From contig NZ_CP031415.1 in NCBI RefSeq assembly GCF_003367315.1, positions 1,424,001-1,488,000 of the forward strand: DNA of 64,000 nt, given 5' to 3'. Under the pieces are notes generated by a model. That model saw only the letters and a program-made list of their open reading frames with translations, did no database searches and was not told the DNA's origin. Made by a program: the position numbers and the translations under genes. Each line of letters opens with the position of its first letter. Positions within the stretch are counted from its first letter, which is position 1. Shown piece by piece: positions 1 through 8,508 of this stretch. This stretch comes from Saccharospirillum mangrovi. GTDB taxonomy: Bacteria; Pseudomonadota; Gammaproteobacteria; Pseudomonadales; Natronospirillaceae.

Positions 1-722
1 GTTTCTCGCCGGTCGATGTGGTGCAACCGGCTGGCTTGCGTGCGACCGAGCGACGCTACCGCCCCGGTGTCGATGCCGTGCGTTGGTTGATACCCGCCGG
101 TGTGGTCAGCGAAGTCGATTTGGGTTGGGTGTTTGGCGACGACGAACTGTTGTTTGCGCGCGGCTACAGCCAGGTTGGTGCTACCTCGCTGGAACTGACG
201 GCGCTGACGTTGAACCGGGAACAGCAGCTTTACGGGGTTGGCGCGCAAGGCTCGCTTGGTCTGTTCGGGGTGTGGCAGGAAACGGCTTGGCTGACTGACG
301 ACAACGAAGACGGCTTGCGGCTGACGGTCGGTGCCGATCATCTGATCTGGCGCGATATTTATCTGCAATTTGAATATCACTTTAACGGCCTGGGCGCCGA
401 CGACAGTGACGATTACGACGGTTTGTCCGACAGCGCTTTTTATCGCAGCGGTCTGGTGCTGCCGCTGGCGCAGCATTATGCCTCGACGCAGGTGGTGGGT
501 TCGTTGGGCGCTTTGTATCAGTTTCAGCTCGGCACGGATTACAACCTGATTGACGGCTCGGAGCTGAACACCGCCAGCCTGGTGCGCAGCCTGGGCGACA
601 ACACCGAACTGACGCTGGCGCTGTCGTTTCCGTTTGAACGAAAAAAAGTGGACTCGAATAACAGCACAGAATTCGGAGTGTATCCGACGGTGTTTTCAGT
701 AAACTGGTCCACCGTTTTCTAG
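1..722 (+). CDS. C-terminal part of an outer-membrane beta-barrel protein (5' truncated by window edge)
   Basis: The frame is open from base 3 with no start in the window, so the protein begins upstream. The visible ~239 residues start with FSPVDVVQPAG and alternate polar and hydrophobic residues in short stretches with many Asp/Gly turns (e.g. GADDSDDYDG), as in beta-barrel strands. The last residue is Phe (VNWSTVF), the usual C-terminal signature for outer-membrane barrel insertion. The family was not identified; the FSPVD start loosely resembles DUF1302-like or alginate-export-like porins. TAG stop at 720-722; hisI follows after 22 bases. Outer-membrane location is fairly sure, function is not. 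Confidence 0.6.
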   Translation, partial: FSPVDVVQPAGLRATERRYRPGVDAVRWLIPAGVVSEVDLGWVFGDDELLFARGYSQVGATSLELTALTLNREQQLYGVGAQGSLGLFGVWQETAWLTDDNEDGLRLTVGADHLIWRDIYLQFEYHFNGLGADDSDDYDGLSDSAFYRSGLVLPLAQHYASTQVVGSLGALYQFQLGTDYNLIDGSELNTASLVRSLGDNTELTLALSFPFERKKVDSNNSTEFGVYPTVFSVNWSTVF

Positions 723-744
723 TCACCGTTTTTTGGATGGGTTC

Positions 745-1155
745 ATGTTTAAACAGTGGGAAGCCGCACCGGCCGGTACCGAATTGTCGCTGACCGAGGT
801 GCTGGATCAGATTCAATTCAACGAGGCGGGCTTAGTGCCAGCCATCGCCCAGCAGCACGACAGCGGCGAAGTGCTGATGCTGGCCTGGATGAACCGCGAT
901 TCCATTATCGAGACCCTGCAAACCGGCCAGGTCTGTTACTGGTCGCGCTCACGCCAGACCTATTGGCGCAAGGGCGAATCGTCCGGGCATCGGCAGCGGC
1001 TGTGTGAAATGCGGTTGGATTGCGACGGTGATGCGGTGCTGTTGCTGGTCGATCAGCAAGGCCCGGCGTGCCATACCGACCGCCGCGATTGTTTTTATGT
1101 GTCCTTGAGTGCCAACGGCGCTCGCATCCTCACCGACCCCGCTTCGGGTCGCTGA
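745..1155 (+). CDS. hisI: phosphoribosyl-AMP cyclohydrolase (HisI)
   Basis: Catalyses hydrolytic opening of the adenine ring of phosphoribosyl-AMP, the third step of histidine biosynthesis, in the cytoplasm. The family core is intact: VLMLAWMN (43-50), YWSRSRQ (65-71), the metal-binding DCDGD (92-96) and PACHTDRRDCFY (107-118); C93, C109 and C116 are the expected zinc ligands. A TTG at 733 is in frame, but ATG 745 is preceded by a GGATGG ribosome site and gives the usual monofunctional length (136 aa). There is no HisE domain and no other his gene in the window, so it lies outside a his operon here. Confidence 0.95.
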   Translation: MFKQWEAAPAGTELSLTEVLDQIQFNEAGLVPAIAQQHDSGEVLMLAWMNRDSIIETLQTGQVCYWSRSRQTYWRKGESSGHRQRLCEMRLDCDGDAVLLLVDQQGPACHTDRRDCFYVSLSANGARILTDPASGR

Positions 1156-1200
1156 TCCTCGTCATCGTTGTACCGCGCATTGCGCGGAGTTGGAGTTCAG

Positions 1201-2088
1201 ATGTCTGCCATTGATGCCGGTCGGCTGTTGTTGCTGTCCACGTTGTGGGGCGTGTCGTTTTTGTTTATGCGCGTGGCGGCGCCGGAGTTTGGTCCGGTTG
1301 CGTTGATTTTTGTGCGCATGGGCGTGGCGGCATTGGTGTTGTTGCCGATTTTGAGCCGTCGTCGTAACCGCGAACTCTTTGTGCAATACGCCGGGCGTCT
1401 GGCGGTGTTGTCGATCACTAATCATGTGGTTCCGTTCAGTCTGCTGGCCTGGGCGACGCTCAGTCTGGAAGCCGGTTTTACGTCGTTGATCAACGCCACC
1501 ACACCGCTGTTTACCGCCTTGATTGGTGCCGCCTTGTTCGCCACGCCGGTGCAGCGCCAGCAGTATCTGGGCCTGGCGATTGCCTTTGTCGGGGTGTACG
1601 TGCTGTCGGCGAATCGGCTCGATTTCTCGGCCGGCGGCGATGGCTGGGCCATTGTCGCGGCTTTGGCTGCGACTTTCAGTTACGGCATCGCCGGGAATTT
1701 CTCCAAGGCGCAATTGGCGCATCTGCCGGCGCAGGTGGTTGCCAGCGGTTCGACCTTGATGTCGGCGTTGATTCTGTTGATTCCGGGCGTCTTGCTGTGG
1801 CCGGACAGCGCGCCATCGGCAATCGCCTGGGGCAATGTGCTGGCGTTGGCGGTGTTCAGCACTGCGCTCGCGTTCTTCTTTTATTTCCAGTTGCTCGCCA
1901 GTGCTGGCGCGACGGCAACCTCTACCGTGACCTTTTTAGTGCCGGTCAGTGCGTTGGCCTGGGGCTATTTGATTCTCGGAGAAGTGCTGAGCGTGCAGGT
2001 TTGGGTGGGCATGGCGATTACGCTGTTGGGTACGGCCATTACCACGCGTTTGATTCGCTTGCGCAAACCGAAAGCGCCGGCCGTTTAA
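1201..2088 (+). CDS. EamA/DMT-family inner-membrane transporter
   Basis: A 295-residue hydrophobic protein with about ten membrane segments in two repeated halves, as in the drug/metabolite transporter (EamA) superfamily. It opens with SAIDAGRLLLLSTLWGVSFLFMRVA, the typical first helix, and the second half starts near WAIVAALAATFSYGIAGNFSKAQL. The substrate cannot be read from sequence; relatives export amino acids or metabolites. Start at ATG 1201 is supported by GGAGTT about 9 bases upstream; an in-frame TTG at 1168 would add a tail inside the likely leader. It converges on the citrate synthase-like gene with a shared terminator between them. Confidence 0.85.
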   Translation: MSAIDAGRLLLLSTLWGVSFLFMRVAAPEFGPVALIFVRMGVAALVLLPILSRRRNRELFVQYAGRLAVLSITNHVVPFSLLAWATLSLEAGFTSLINATTPLFTALIGAALFATPVQRQQYLGLAIAFVGVYVLSANRLDFSAGGDGWAIVAALAATFSYGIAGNFSKAQLAHLPAQVVASGSTLMSALILLIPGVLLWPDSAPSAIAWGNVLALAVFSTALAFFFYFQLLASAGATATSTVTFLVPVSALAWGYLILGEVLSVQVWVGMAITLLGTAITTRLIRLRKPKAPAV

Positions 2089-2098
2089 CGACCGGCGC
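2074..2098. terminator. hairpin between convergent genes
   Basis: GCGCCGG at 2074-2080 pairs with CCGGCGC at 2092-2098 around an 11-base loop. It overlaps the end of the transporter gene and lies 6 bases from the stop of the opposing citrate synthase-like gene. There is no clear T run, so termination may be weak or bidirectional. Confidence 0.45.
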
Positions 2099-2104
2099 CT
2101 GTTG

Positions 2105-3208
2105 TTAGCGGCCGACGTATTCGGCGCGCGGACGAATCAGACGCGGGTCCTGATTGAATTCCTGGTAGTGCGACACCCAGCCGAATACGCGGCTGGCAGC
2201 AAACAGCGCCGTGAAATAACGCTCCGGAATGCCCAACGCCAGATAGACCGCGCCTTTGTAGAATTCCAGATTGGCGTAGATTTCCTTGCCTTTGTCGGCG
2301 AACACCGCCTGACAGCTGTCTTCAACCTCCACCAGCGTTTCCATCAAACCTTCCCATTCGGTGCCCGCGCAGAACTTGCGCGCCATGGGTTTTAAGATGG
2401 CGGCGCGCGGGTCGAGCGCTTTGTACTCGCGATGGCCCATGCCCATGATCTTGATCTTCTTGCTCATGGCGTCGCGCACCCAGGCATCGGCTTTGTCGGC
2501 CGAGCCGATTTCCAGCGCCATCATCACCGCCGCTTCGTCGGCACCGCCGTGCAACGGGCCAGATAAGGCGCCCAGGCTGCCGGCCAGGCTTGCCGCCAGA
2601 CGCGCCTGAGTGCTGGCGACCACGCGACCGGCAAAGGTGCCGGCGTTGTAGCTGTGATCGAGTTGCAGAATCTGGGTGGTGTTCAAGGCTTGCAGCGCTT
2701 CGGCTGACGGCGCGTTGCGGTTGATGCCGTAAAGCAGTTTTTCCAAAAAGCCGAGGCCGTCGGGCAGCGCAAACACCGTGCCTTGAGTGCCCAGGTTGTG
2801 CCAGACGCGAACGGTGGCGTTGAGTCGTGCGCCCAATACCAGGCCCGGCACCCAGTCCGGGTTCAGCCAGCTTGGCGCGCTGTGATGCGGCGCATCGCTG
2901 TACAGCGGCATCAGCGCTTGCAGCACGGTCATCGGGTGTGTGTCGCGCGACAGTTGTTCCAGTACGCGGTTTTCAATAGCGCCCAGTTCGGCTTCGCCGG
3001 CGAGCCACAAATCCAGCTCGCGGCAGGCGTCCGCGCTGATCCATTCGCCGCCCATCAACCAGACGACGACGGCGGGGAAATCGCGTTTCACCAGTTCTTC
3101 AATCGGTTCGCCACGATAGGTCAGACGACCGATGTCACCTTCGACGTTCGACAGCACCGTCTGACCGACGATGACGCCTTCCAAACCGGCATTGATCTCG
3201 CTGCTCAT
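2105..3208 (-). CDS. citrate synthase-like protein with Glu at the catalytic Asp position
   Basis: A 367-residue member of the short (type I) citrate/2-methylcitrate synthase family, which condenses an acyl-CoA with oxaloacetate. Two catalytic histidines are in place: GPLHGGADEA (H220) and IMGMGHREYK (H259). The third catalytic position, Asp in the usual N(V/L)DFYS motif, is Glu315 in NLEFYKGAVY, and the common HADHE segment reads LQLDHSYNAGTF. The C-terminal IRPRAEYVG is conserved. ATG 3208 follows AGGAG at a 6-base gap; a GTG sits just before it. It is transcribed divergently from a LysR gene that probably controls it. It could be an active citrate or methylcitrate synthase, or a divergent enzyme with another acyl-CoA. 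Confidence 0.85.
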   Translation of the reverse strand: MSSEINAGLEGVIVGQTVLSNVEGDIGRLTYRGEPIEELVKRDFPAVVVWLMGGEWISADACRELDLWLAGEAELGAIENRVLEQLSRDTHPMTVLQALMPLYSDAPHHSAPSWLNPDWVPGLVLGARLNATVRVWHNLGTQGTVFALPDGLGFLEKLLYGINRNAPSAEALQALNTTQILQLDHSYNAGTFAGRVVASTQARLAASLAGSLGALSGPLHGGADEAAVMMALEIGSADKADAWVRDAMSKKIKIMGMGHREYKALDPRAAILKPMARKFCAGTEWEGLMETLVEVEDSCQAVFADKGKEIYANLEFYKGAVYLALGIPERYFTALFAASRVFGWVSHYQEFNQDPRLIRPRAEYVGR

Positions 3209-3333
3209 CACAGACTCCTAAGACTCGGGGGTTTTGATGCGCGCTATTAAAGGGCCGGGCAGGTTGTTAATCTAATTAAACTTTATAAAGTGATGATTAG
3301 TTTTTCTTATCATGACGTTTGTGTGAGGCAGGC
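3209..3333. promoter_or_regulatory. divergent control region with palindromes
   Basis: The 125-base gap between the citrate synthase-like gene and the LysR gene is AT-rich in its middle. It carries a perfect 12-base palindrome ACTTTATAAAGT (3280-3291) next to an imperfect inverted repeat GTTAATCTAATTAAAC (3266-3281). Such sites are where a divergently encoded LysR protein would be expected to bind. Binding is inferred. Confidence 0.5.
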
Positions 3334-4221
3334 ATGAGACTGGAAAGCAGCGAAGTGCGCATCTTCCACGCCGTGGCGCGTTTTGGCGGTTTTCGCGCCG
3401 CCGCGACCGACTTGCACCTGAGCCAGTCGGCGGTCAGCCAGGCGATCAAACAACTCGAAGGCAAGCTCGATCAGGCGCTGATTGTGCGCGACCGGCCCAT
3501 TCGTTTAACCCGCGCGGGGCGGCGGCTGTACCGCTACATCGACGATCAGTTGCAGCGTGAGCATTCGCTGCTGGCCGACCTGGAACGGCTGGCGCACGGC
3601 CGCGACCAGCAATTGAGCGTCAGCATCGACAGCACCACTAACCGCTTTGCCGGGGCCGATTTAATCGCCGCCTTTGCCGGGCGCTGGCCGGAAGCGCGGG
3701 TGCGTTTGGTCGAACAGCCGTCACGCGCCATTGTCGCGGCGGTGTTGAGTGGCGAGTTGGAACTGGGGCTGGGGCCGTTTCAGACGCGCATGGACCGCTT
3801 CGAATGCTGGCCGCTGTACGAAGAAGAACGGCTGTTGATGATCAGCCCGACGCACCCGTTGCACCGGCCGAAGATGTCGCTGGCCGACATCGAACGCATT
3901 CCGCTGGTGGTGTCGTCGCTCGACGAACCGGACCAGCGGCCGTATCAGGACAAACTGCGCGACCGTTTCCGCATGATCTGGCAGATCAGCAGTCTGAACG
4001 TGCGGCTGGACTTGATTGATCGGGGCCTGGCGGTGGGTTATCTCAGTACCGAGATGGCGCGGCAGTTACCGCGCATCCGGCATTTCCGCGCGCTGCGTGA
4101 GTTCGATTTTGCCCGCATTGAGCGTCAAGTCGGCTTGTATCACCGGCGTGATCGCGACCCTTCGGCACTGGCGCGCGACTTTATTGAGCTGTGTCGCCAG
4201 CGGTTGGCGCGGACGGAGTGA
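3334..4221 (+). CDS. LysR-family transcriptional regulator
   Basis: A 295-residue LysR protein. The N-terminal winged helix-turn-helix has the family pattern (VRIFHAVARFGGFRAAATDLHLSQSAVSQAIKQLE, residues ~7-42, quoted in two parts by function: scaffold helix then recognition helix), followed by a linker and a periplasmic-binding-protein-like co-inducer domain from ~residue 88. ATG 3334 is preceded by GAGG at about 6 bases. It is divergent from the citrate synthase-like gene, the classic arrangement for local control, so the co-inducer may be a related metabolite such as citrate, methylcitrate or an acyl-CoA precursor (inference). Its stop directly abuts the stop of the next, opposing gene. 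Confidence 0.9.
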   Translation: MRLESSEVRIFHAVARFGGFRAAATDLHLSQSAVSQAIKQLEGKLDQALIVRDRPIRLTRAGRRLYRYIDDQLQREHSLLADLERLAHGRDQQLSVSIDSTTNRFAGADLIAAFAGRWPEARVRLVEQPSRAIVAAVLSGELELGLGPFQTRMDRFECWPLYEEERLLMISPTHPLHRPKMSLADIERIPLVVSSLDEPDQRPYQDKLRDRFRMIWQISSLNVRLDLIDRGLAVGYLSTEMARQLPRIRHFRALREFDFARIERQVGLYHRRDRDPSALARDFIELCRQRLARTE

Positions 4222-5130
4222 TCAGTCCAGCCGCAATTGATCGAGCAGAATGCGGCGCGGCCGTTTCAGATCGACGGCGAAGATTTCCAGCTGAGCGACG
4301 TTCGCCAAATCCAGCAGCGGTTGCTGGCTGGCGTCGGTCTGGCCGCGCAACGGCACCTGCACCAGATTCCAACCAAACTCGATGACAAAACTTTCGCTGA
4401 AGCGCTGGCCGAATGGCACGTTGCTGTCGAGGCTGTCGCGGTCGTTGATGCGCACGGTCAGCGTCAACGGCGTTAGATGCGGGTTGTAGATCGACATGGT
4501 CAGGCGCTGATAATCGCGCCAGTCGGCGGGCAGGGTGTTCAGTTGCGCGCCTTGATAATCCTCGGGTTCCAGATCAATCGCCAGGCTGCGTTTGCCTTCC
4601 CAGGCCTTGCCTTGACTGAGCGATACCGGGCCTTGCCACCAGTCCAGTTGGTAGTCGTGTTCAAAGTTGCCGAGCATCGGTAATTGCGCACTGACCCGAT
4701 ACAACGTCAGCGCCGCCACGATGACCAGACTGACCTGATGCGCAAACAGTCCGGTGGCGATGACACGGCCGGTCCACACCTGAGGCCCGGCCTGATTCAG
4801 CCAGAAAATGCCCAGCCAGGCGCCGATCAGATTGCGTTCGATATCGCTCCAATCCTGCTGGTGGCCGACGTCGTAGCCCAGGTATTCGAGCATGATGCTG
4901 AGGATGAACACCGCCAGACTGATCGCCAGCCAGTGCGGCCAGGTGCGCATGTCGAGCCGGTTGCGCAGCGCCACGATGGCGATGGCGAAATAGACGATAT
5001 GGCCCAAATCCCAAAGCGCGCGGTCGAGCGCGATGTCGCGGCTGAGCGGGCCTTCCATAAACAAAAACGGCAGGCCGAGCAGCAGCAGGGCAGTCAGGCC
5101 CCATTTTTGGATAAAGGCGATAACGGGCAT
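4222..5130 (-). CDS. VanZ-like membrane protein with C-terminal extracytoplasmic domain
   Basis: A ~302-residue protein. The first half has four to five membrane helices, including WDLGHIVYFAIAIVALRN, LAISLAVFILSIMLEYLG and the conserved-looking ERNLIGAWLGIFW, resembling VanZ-like domains. From ~residue 160 a soluble, beta-rich stretch follows (DYQLDWWQGP, then RLTMSIYNPHLTPLTLTV and IEFGWNLVQVPL), similar in style to carbohydrate-binding-module-like sandwiches. ATG 5130 gives a clean first helix (MPVIAFIQKWGLTALLLL), although no strong ribosome site is visible; the frame stays open upstream to 5277. The function is unknown; a cell-envelope role is inferred. Confidence 0.65.
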   Translation of the reverse strand: MPVIAFIQKWGLTALLLLGLPFLFMEGPLSRDIALDRALWDLGHIVYFAIAIVALRNRLDMRTWPHWLAISLAVFILSIMLEYLGYDVGHQQDWSDIERNLIGAWLGIFWLNQAGPQVWTGRVIATGLFAHQVSLVIVAALTLYRVSAQLPMLGNFEHDYQLDWWQGPVSLSQGKAWEGKRSLAIDLEPEDYQGAQLNTLPADWRDYQRLTMSIYNPHLTPLTLTVRINDRDSLDSNVPFGQRFSESFVIEFGWNLVQVPLRGQTDASQQPLLDLANVAQLEIFAVDLKRPRRILLDQLRLD

Positions 5131-5304
5131 CGGAACAGGGTTCGGGTACACCAGCGAAGGCGCCACTATGCCTGCCGATGGGCGTCTTGTACACCGAACG
5201 GCGGGCCTGGGTGCGACGTCCGTATTTTTGCTTGAATACTGTATATATAACCAGTATTTTGCGGCCATCGTTTTCACCGCTTTGCCAAGCCCGAGTGTGC
5301 CGCC

Positions 5305-6381
5305 ATGCCGCCCATTTTACCGCCCAAAACCCGCGCAACCGGCACCCAGCCGGCCAACCGTTTTCACGCCCTGCGCTTGGAAAGCGCCAGCGATGACTGG
5401 CCGCTGGACCCCGATGACGATCTGAACCCGGACAGCCTGGCGACTCAGGTCGATGACGAAAAAGTCCGCACCATCATCAGCACGAATCAGTCGCCGGACA
5501 TTCCGTTCGATCAGTCGATCAACCCCTATCGCGGTTGCGAACACGGCTGCATTTATTGCTTCGCCCGACCGACACACGCCTACTGGGATTTCTCACCGGG
5601 GCTGGATTTCGAAACCCGGCTGATCGCCAAAGTCGGCGCCGCCGACCGGCTGCGCGAAGCGCTCGATAAACCCCGTTACCACTGCAAACCCATAGCCCTG
5701 GGCATGAACACCGACGCCTATCAGCCGCTGGAAAAACAGCGCCGCATCACCCGCGAACTGCTGGAAGTGCTGCGCGATTACCGCCATCCGTTATCGCTGA
5801 TCACCAAAGGCGGGCTGATTCTGCGCGATCTGGACTTGTTGGCTGAGTTGGCGGCCGACGGCCTGTGCCACGTCAATGTGTCGCTGACGACACTCGATAA
5901 CGATTTAAAACGCCGCCTGGAACCACGCGCGGCCTCGCCGGCGACACGGTTGAAAGTGATCCGGGAACTGACGGCGGCGGGCGTGCCGACCGGCGTATTG
6001 GTCGCGCCGGTTATTCCGTTTATCAACGACGCCGAACTGGAAGCGCTGGTGGACGCCGCTGCCGATGCCGGCGCGATTCAGGCCCGCTGGATTCTGCTGC
6101 GCTTACCGCTGGAAATTGCCGGTTTGTTCGAGGATTGGCTGCAACGGCATTTCCCCGATCGCGCTGAACACGTGATGGCGCGCATTCGCGATTTGCGCGG
6201 GGGGAAAGTCTACGACAGTCAGTTTGGCCGGCGCATGCGCGGCCAGGGCGTGTACGCCGACTTGATCAGCCAACGCTTCAAACGCGCCTGTCGGCAACGG
6301 GGATTAAACGAAAAAAGCTGGCCGCCGCTGCGCACCGATTTGTTTCGGCGCTGGGGCGGTGGCCAGTTGGATTTGCTTTAG
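5305..6381 (+). CDS. PA0069-family radical SAM protein
   Basis: A 358-residue radical S-adenosylmethionine enzyme. The [4Fe-4S] site is C78-x3-C82-x2-C85 in RGCEHGCIYC, followed by FARPTHAYW, which is typical of the PA0069/SplB-like group often annotated as DNA repair photolyase-like. SPD..FDQSINPYRGCEHGC and the later SLITKGGLILRDLDLL also match the group. The substrate is unproven. The frame starts at ATG 5305 without an obvious ribosome site, and the first ~50 residues are a low-complexity lead-in, so a later start is possible. The gene stands alone, divergent from the VanZ-like gene. Confidence 0.88.
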   Translation: MPPILPPKTRATGTQPANRFHALRLESASDDWPLDPDDDLNPDSLATQVDDEKVRTIISTNQSPDIPFDQSINPYRGCEHGCIYCFARPTHAYWDFSPGLDFETRLIAKVGAADRLREALDKPRYHCKPIALGMNTDAYQPLEKQRRITRELLEVLRDYRHPLSLITKGGLILRDLDLLAELAADGLCHVNVSLTTLDNDLKRRLEPRAASPATRLKVIRELTAAGVPTGVLVAPVIPFINDAELEALVDAAADAGAIQARWILLRLPLEIAGLFEDWLQRHFPDRAEHVMARIRDLRGGKVYDSQFGRRMRGQGVYADLISQRFKRACRQRGLNEKSWPPLRTDLFRRWGGGQLDLL

Positions 6382-6460
6382 ATATCGCCTGACAGAAATG
6401 ACTCAGTGCGTTGCGTCACCAGTGCACTGTTTCATTGTCGTAATGTCCTGCCATTCCACA

Positions 6461-6586
6461 GTCATCCCGGCCGAAGAGCCGGGATCTCCCCTGGGCAACA
6501 GCAATTGACCACCGCCACCGTTAACAACTCGACAATCGAACGTTTGGGTGTCCCACTAGAGATCCCGGCTCTTCGGCCGGGATGAC
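6461..6586. repeat. long perfect inverted repeat (REP/MITE-like)
   Basis: A 27-base arm at 6461-6487, starting GTCATCCCGGCCGAAGAGCC, is repeated exactly in inverse orientation at 6560-6586, with 72 bases between. Each arm also contains a short internal palindrome (CCCGGC...GCCGGG). The element fills the gap between the radical SAM gene and the 3' end of the aminotransferase gene. Its form fits an intergenic palindromic repeat family; no second copy was seen in the window. Confidence 0.75.
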
Positions 6587-6590
6587 AGAA

Positions 6591-6634
6591 AGTACTTATC
6601 GGGATGGCAGAGAGTACTTATCGAGATGGCAAGG
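6591..6634. repeat. 22-base tandem repeat, two units
   Basis: AGTACTTATCGGGATGGCAG plus two bases (6591-6612) is followed directly by a second unit differing at a few positions (6613-6634). It borders the long inverted repeat just upstream and ends 36 bases before the stop of the aminotransferase gene. Confidence 0.7.
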
Positions 6635-6669
6635 TGTGTCGTGGGTTGATGAGGCGTTCTTAGAACCCC

Positions 6670-7854
6670 CTAAGCACCAACAGCCAGGAAGGCTTTAACC
6701 ACCGTCGGAATATCACGTTCTTTCATACCCGCCACATTCACCCGGCCACCGCCGACGATGTACAGGCCGTGTTCGTCACGCAGGGCAGCAATCTGATCGT
6801 TGCTCAAACCCGTTACCGAAAACATGCCGCGGTGTTCGCTGAAGTAGTCGAAACGGTCGCTGTCGCTCTGTTCGCGGAAGGTTTGCGTCAGCTGTGTACG
6901 CAAGCGGTTGATGCGTTGGTTCATCGCCGCCAGCTCGGCCAGCCACTCGGCTTTCAGCGCTTCGTTGCCGAGAATGTTGGCGACGATGTCCGCGCCGTGG
7001 TCCGGCGGCATGGAGTAGGTGCCGCGTGCCAGTTCCAGCGCGCGACCGCGTGCTTTCATCGTGGCTTCTAAGCTGTCGGCGATGATGATGGCAGCGCCGG
7101 TGCGTTCGCGGTACAGGCCGAAATTCTTTGAGCAGGAGGTGGAAATCAGTAACTGCGGCACCGCGTCGGCCAGCAGGCGCAGGCCAGCCGCGTCTTCCAT
7201 CAAGCCATCACCGAAGCCCTGGTAAGCGATGTCGACGAACGGCAGGAAGCCGTTGCGCACAGCGAGGTCAGCGATTTGCTGCCAGGCTTCAATACTGATG
7301 TCGCCGCCGGTCGGGTTGTGGCAGCAGCCGTGCAGCAACAGTACGTCGTCCTGGCCGAGTTCGGCGATCTGCGCCAGCATGGCGGCTTCGTCGACGCGTT
7401 TGGTTTCGGCATCGAAAAACGGATATTCGCGCACCGCCAGACCGGCAGCGGTCATGATTGGCTGGTGGTTCACGTAGCTCGGTCGGCTGATCCAGACGGT
7501 GGTGTTGGGTTTGGTGCTGGCGATCAGATCGGCCAGCATGCGCAGCGCGCCACTGGCACCAGGTGTCTGGATGGCGCTGGCGCGGTCGTAACTGGCGGTG
7601 CCGCCGAGCAACAGATCGGTCATCGCCTGGTTGAAGGTTTCGTTACCAGCCAGGCCAATGTATGCCTTGGTCGGCTGGGTTTCCGCCTGCGTCAGCATGG
7701 CTTTGCGCACCGCGCTCATAATGGGTGTCACGCCGTCACTGTTGCGATAAACACCAATGCCCAGGTCAATTTTGTTGGGACGGGGGTCTTCTTTGAAAAT
7801 AACGCCCAACGACAAAATGGGATCGGCTTTGGGGGCGGGCAGCGAACTGAACAT
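6670..7854 (-). CDS. aromatic/aspartate aminotransferase (class I PLP enzyme)
   Basis: A 394-residue protein colinear with E. coli AspC/TyrB: MFSSLPAPKADPILSLGVIF, KIDLGIGVYRNSDG, AIQTPGASGALR, LLLHGCCHNPTGGD, and the PLP-binding Lys in STSCSKNFGLY (about residue 243), then RVNVAGM near the end. It moves amino groups between aromatic amino acids or aspartate and 2-oxoglutarate in the cytoplasm. ATG 7854 matches the family start and has GGAG 6 bases upstream; the frame is open further but the extra sequence is not family-like. Whether aspartate or aromatic substrates dominate (aspC or tyrB role) cannot be read here. Confidence 0.93.
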   Translation of the reverse strand: MFSSLPAPKADPILSLGVIFKEDPRPNKIDLGIGVYRNSDGVTPIMSAVRKAMLTQAETQPTKAYIGLAGNETFNQAMTDLLLGGTASYDRASAIQTPGASGALRMLADLIASTKPNTTVWISRPSYVNHQPIMTAAGLAVREYPFFDAETKRVDEAAMLAQIAELGQDDVLLLHGCCHNPTGGDISIEAWQQIADLAVRNGFLPFVDIAYQGFGDGLMEDAAGLRLLADAVPQLLISTSCSKNFGLYRERTGAAIIIADSLEATMKARGRALELARGTYSMPPDHGADIVANILGNEALKAEWLAELAAMNQRINRLRTQLTQTFREQSDSDRFDYFSEHRGMFSVTGLSNDQIAALRDEHGLYIVGGGRVNVAGMKERDIPTVVKAFLAVGA

Positions 7855-8031
7855 CGGGAGCTCCGTGAGTGACGCCATGAACGGGCCAGCAAGGATACTC
7901 CCAGACGCAGCGCGATTCGATGCCTGCGGCGGAAAAAGCCGCGCCTTGGCCGGTGTCCGGCATCGCCGTACAATGGCGCCCCAACGCCATGCCCACTGCG
8001 CGGCATCACGCACCTCGACTTATTGGACACT

Positions 8032-8490
8032 ATGAACTCTCTGACTCGCGACACCCTTGAAGACTGGCTGGCCGATCACGGCATCCGTTGTTACCTGTGT
8101 CAGGACTGCGATGGCCTCCATTTGAGCGACACCGAAGAAAACCTGGGCGTATTGGAATCTCGGCTATTGTTGGAAGAAGGGCTGGTGATCATCTCCACCG
8201 AATTGTCGGTGCGCCCGTCGGCGGTGTTGCCGCTGCACGGCTCGATGCAGTTGATCAATTTCGACAACCCCCTGGTTAAAGTTGGCCTGAGTCTGTACGA
8301 CGACGATGTGCCGCGCCTGGTCATCAGTGGCGCCTTGCCGACCACGGGACTGGAAGCCAGCTATTTCATTCAATACCTGGAGCAGATTCTCAGCGCCACT
8401 CGAGTGGTACTGGAACACGCCACGCAAATGGATGTGTTGCTGCTCGACGATCTCGATCTGGACGCGCCCGACGGCGACGCCTTGCATTAA
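8032..8490 (+). CDS. ybjN: YbjN family protein
   Basis: A 152-residue protein similar over its length to E. coli YbjN: TLEDWLADHGIRCYLCQDCDGLHL near the N terminus, the conserved RPSAVLPL (about residues 59-66), VKVGLSLYDDDVPRLVI and a His at the C terminus. The fold resembles type III secretion chaperones. In enterobacteria YbjN affects motility and stress phenotypes; its biochemical role is not established. ATG 8032 is chosen over the in-frame TTG 8023. It precedes zntB by 18 bases on the same strand, so the two may be co-transcribed. Confidence 0.8.
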   Translation: MNSLTRDTLEDWLADHGIRCYLCQDCDGLHLSDTEENLGVLESRLLLEEGLVIISTELSVRPSAVLPLHGSMQLINFDNPLVKVGLSLYDDDVPRLVISGALPTTGLEASYFIQYLEQILSATRVVLEHATQMDVLLLDDLDLDAPDGDALH

Positions 8491-8508
8491 AAGCATTGAG
8501 GAAGGGTT

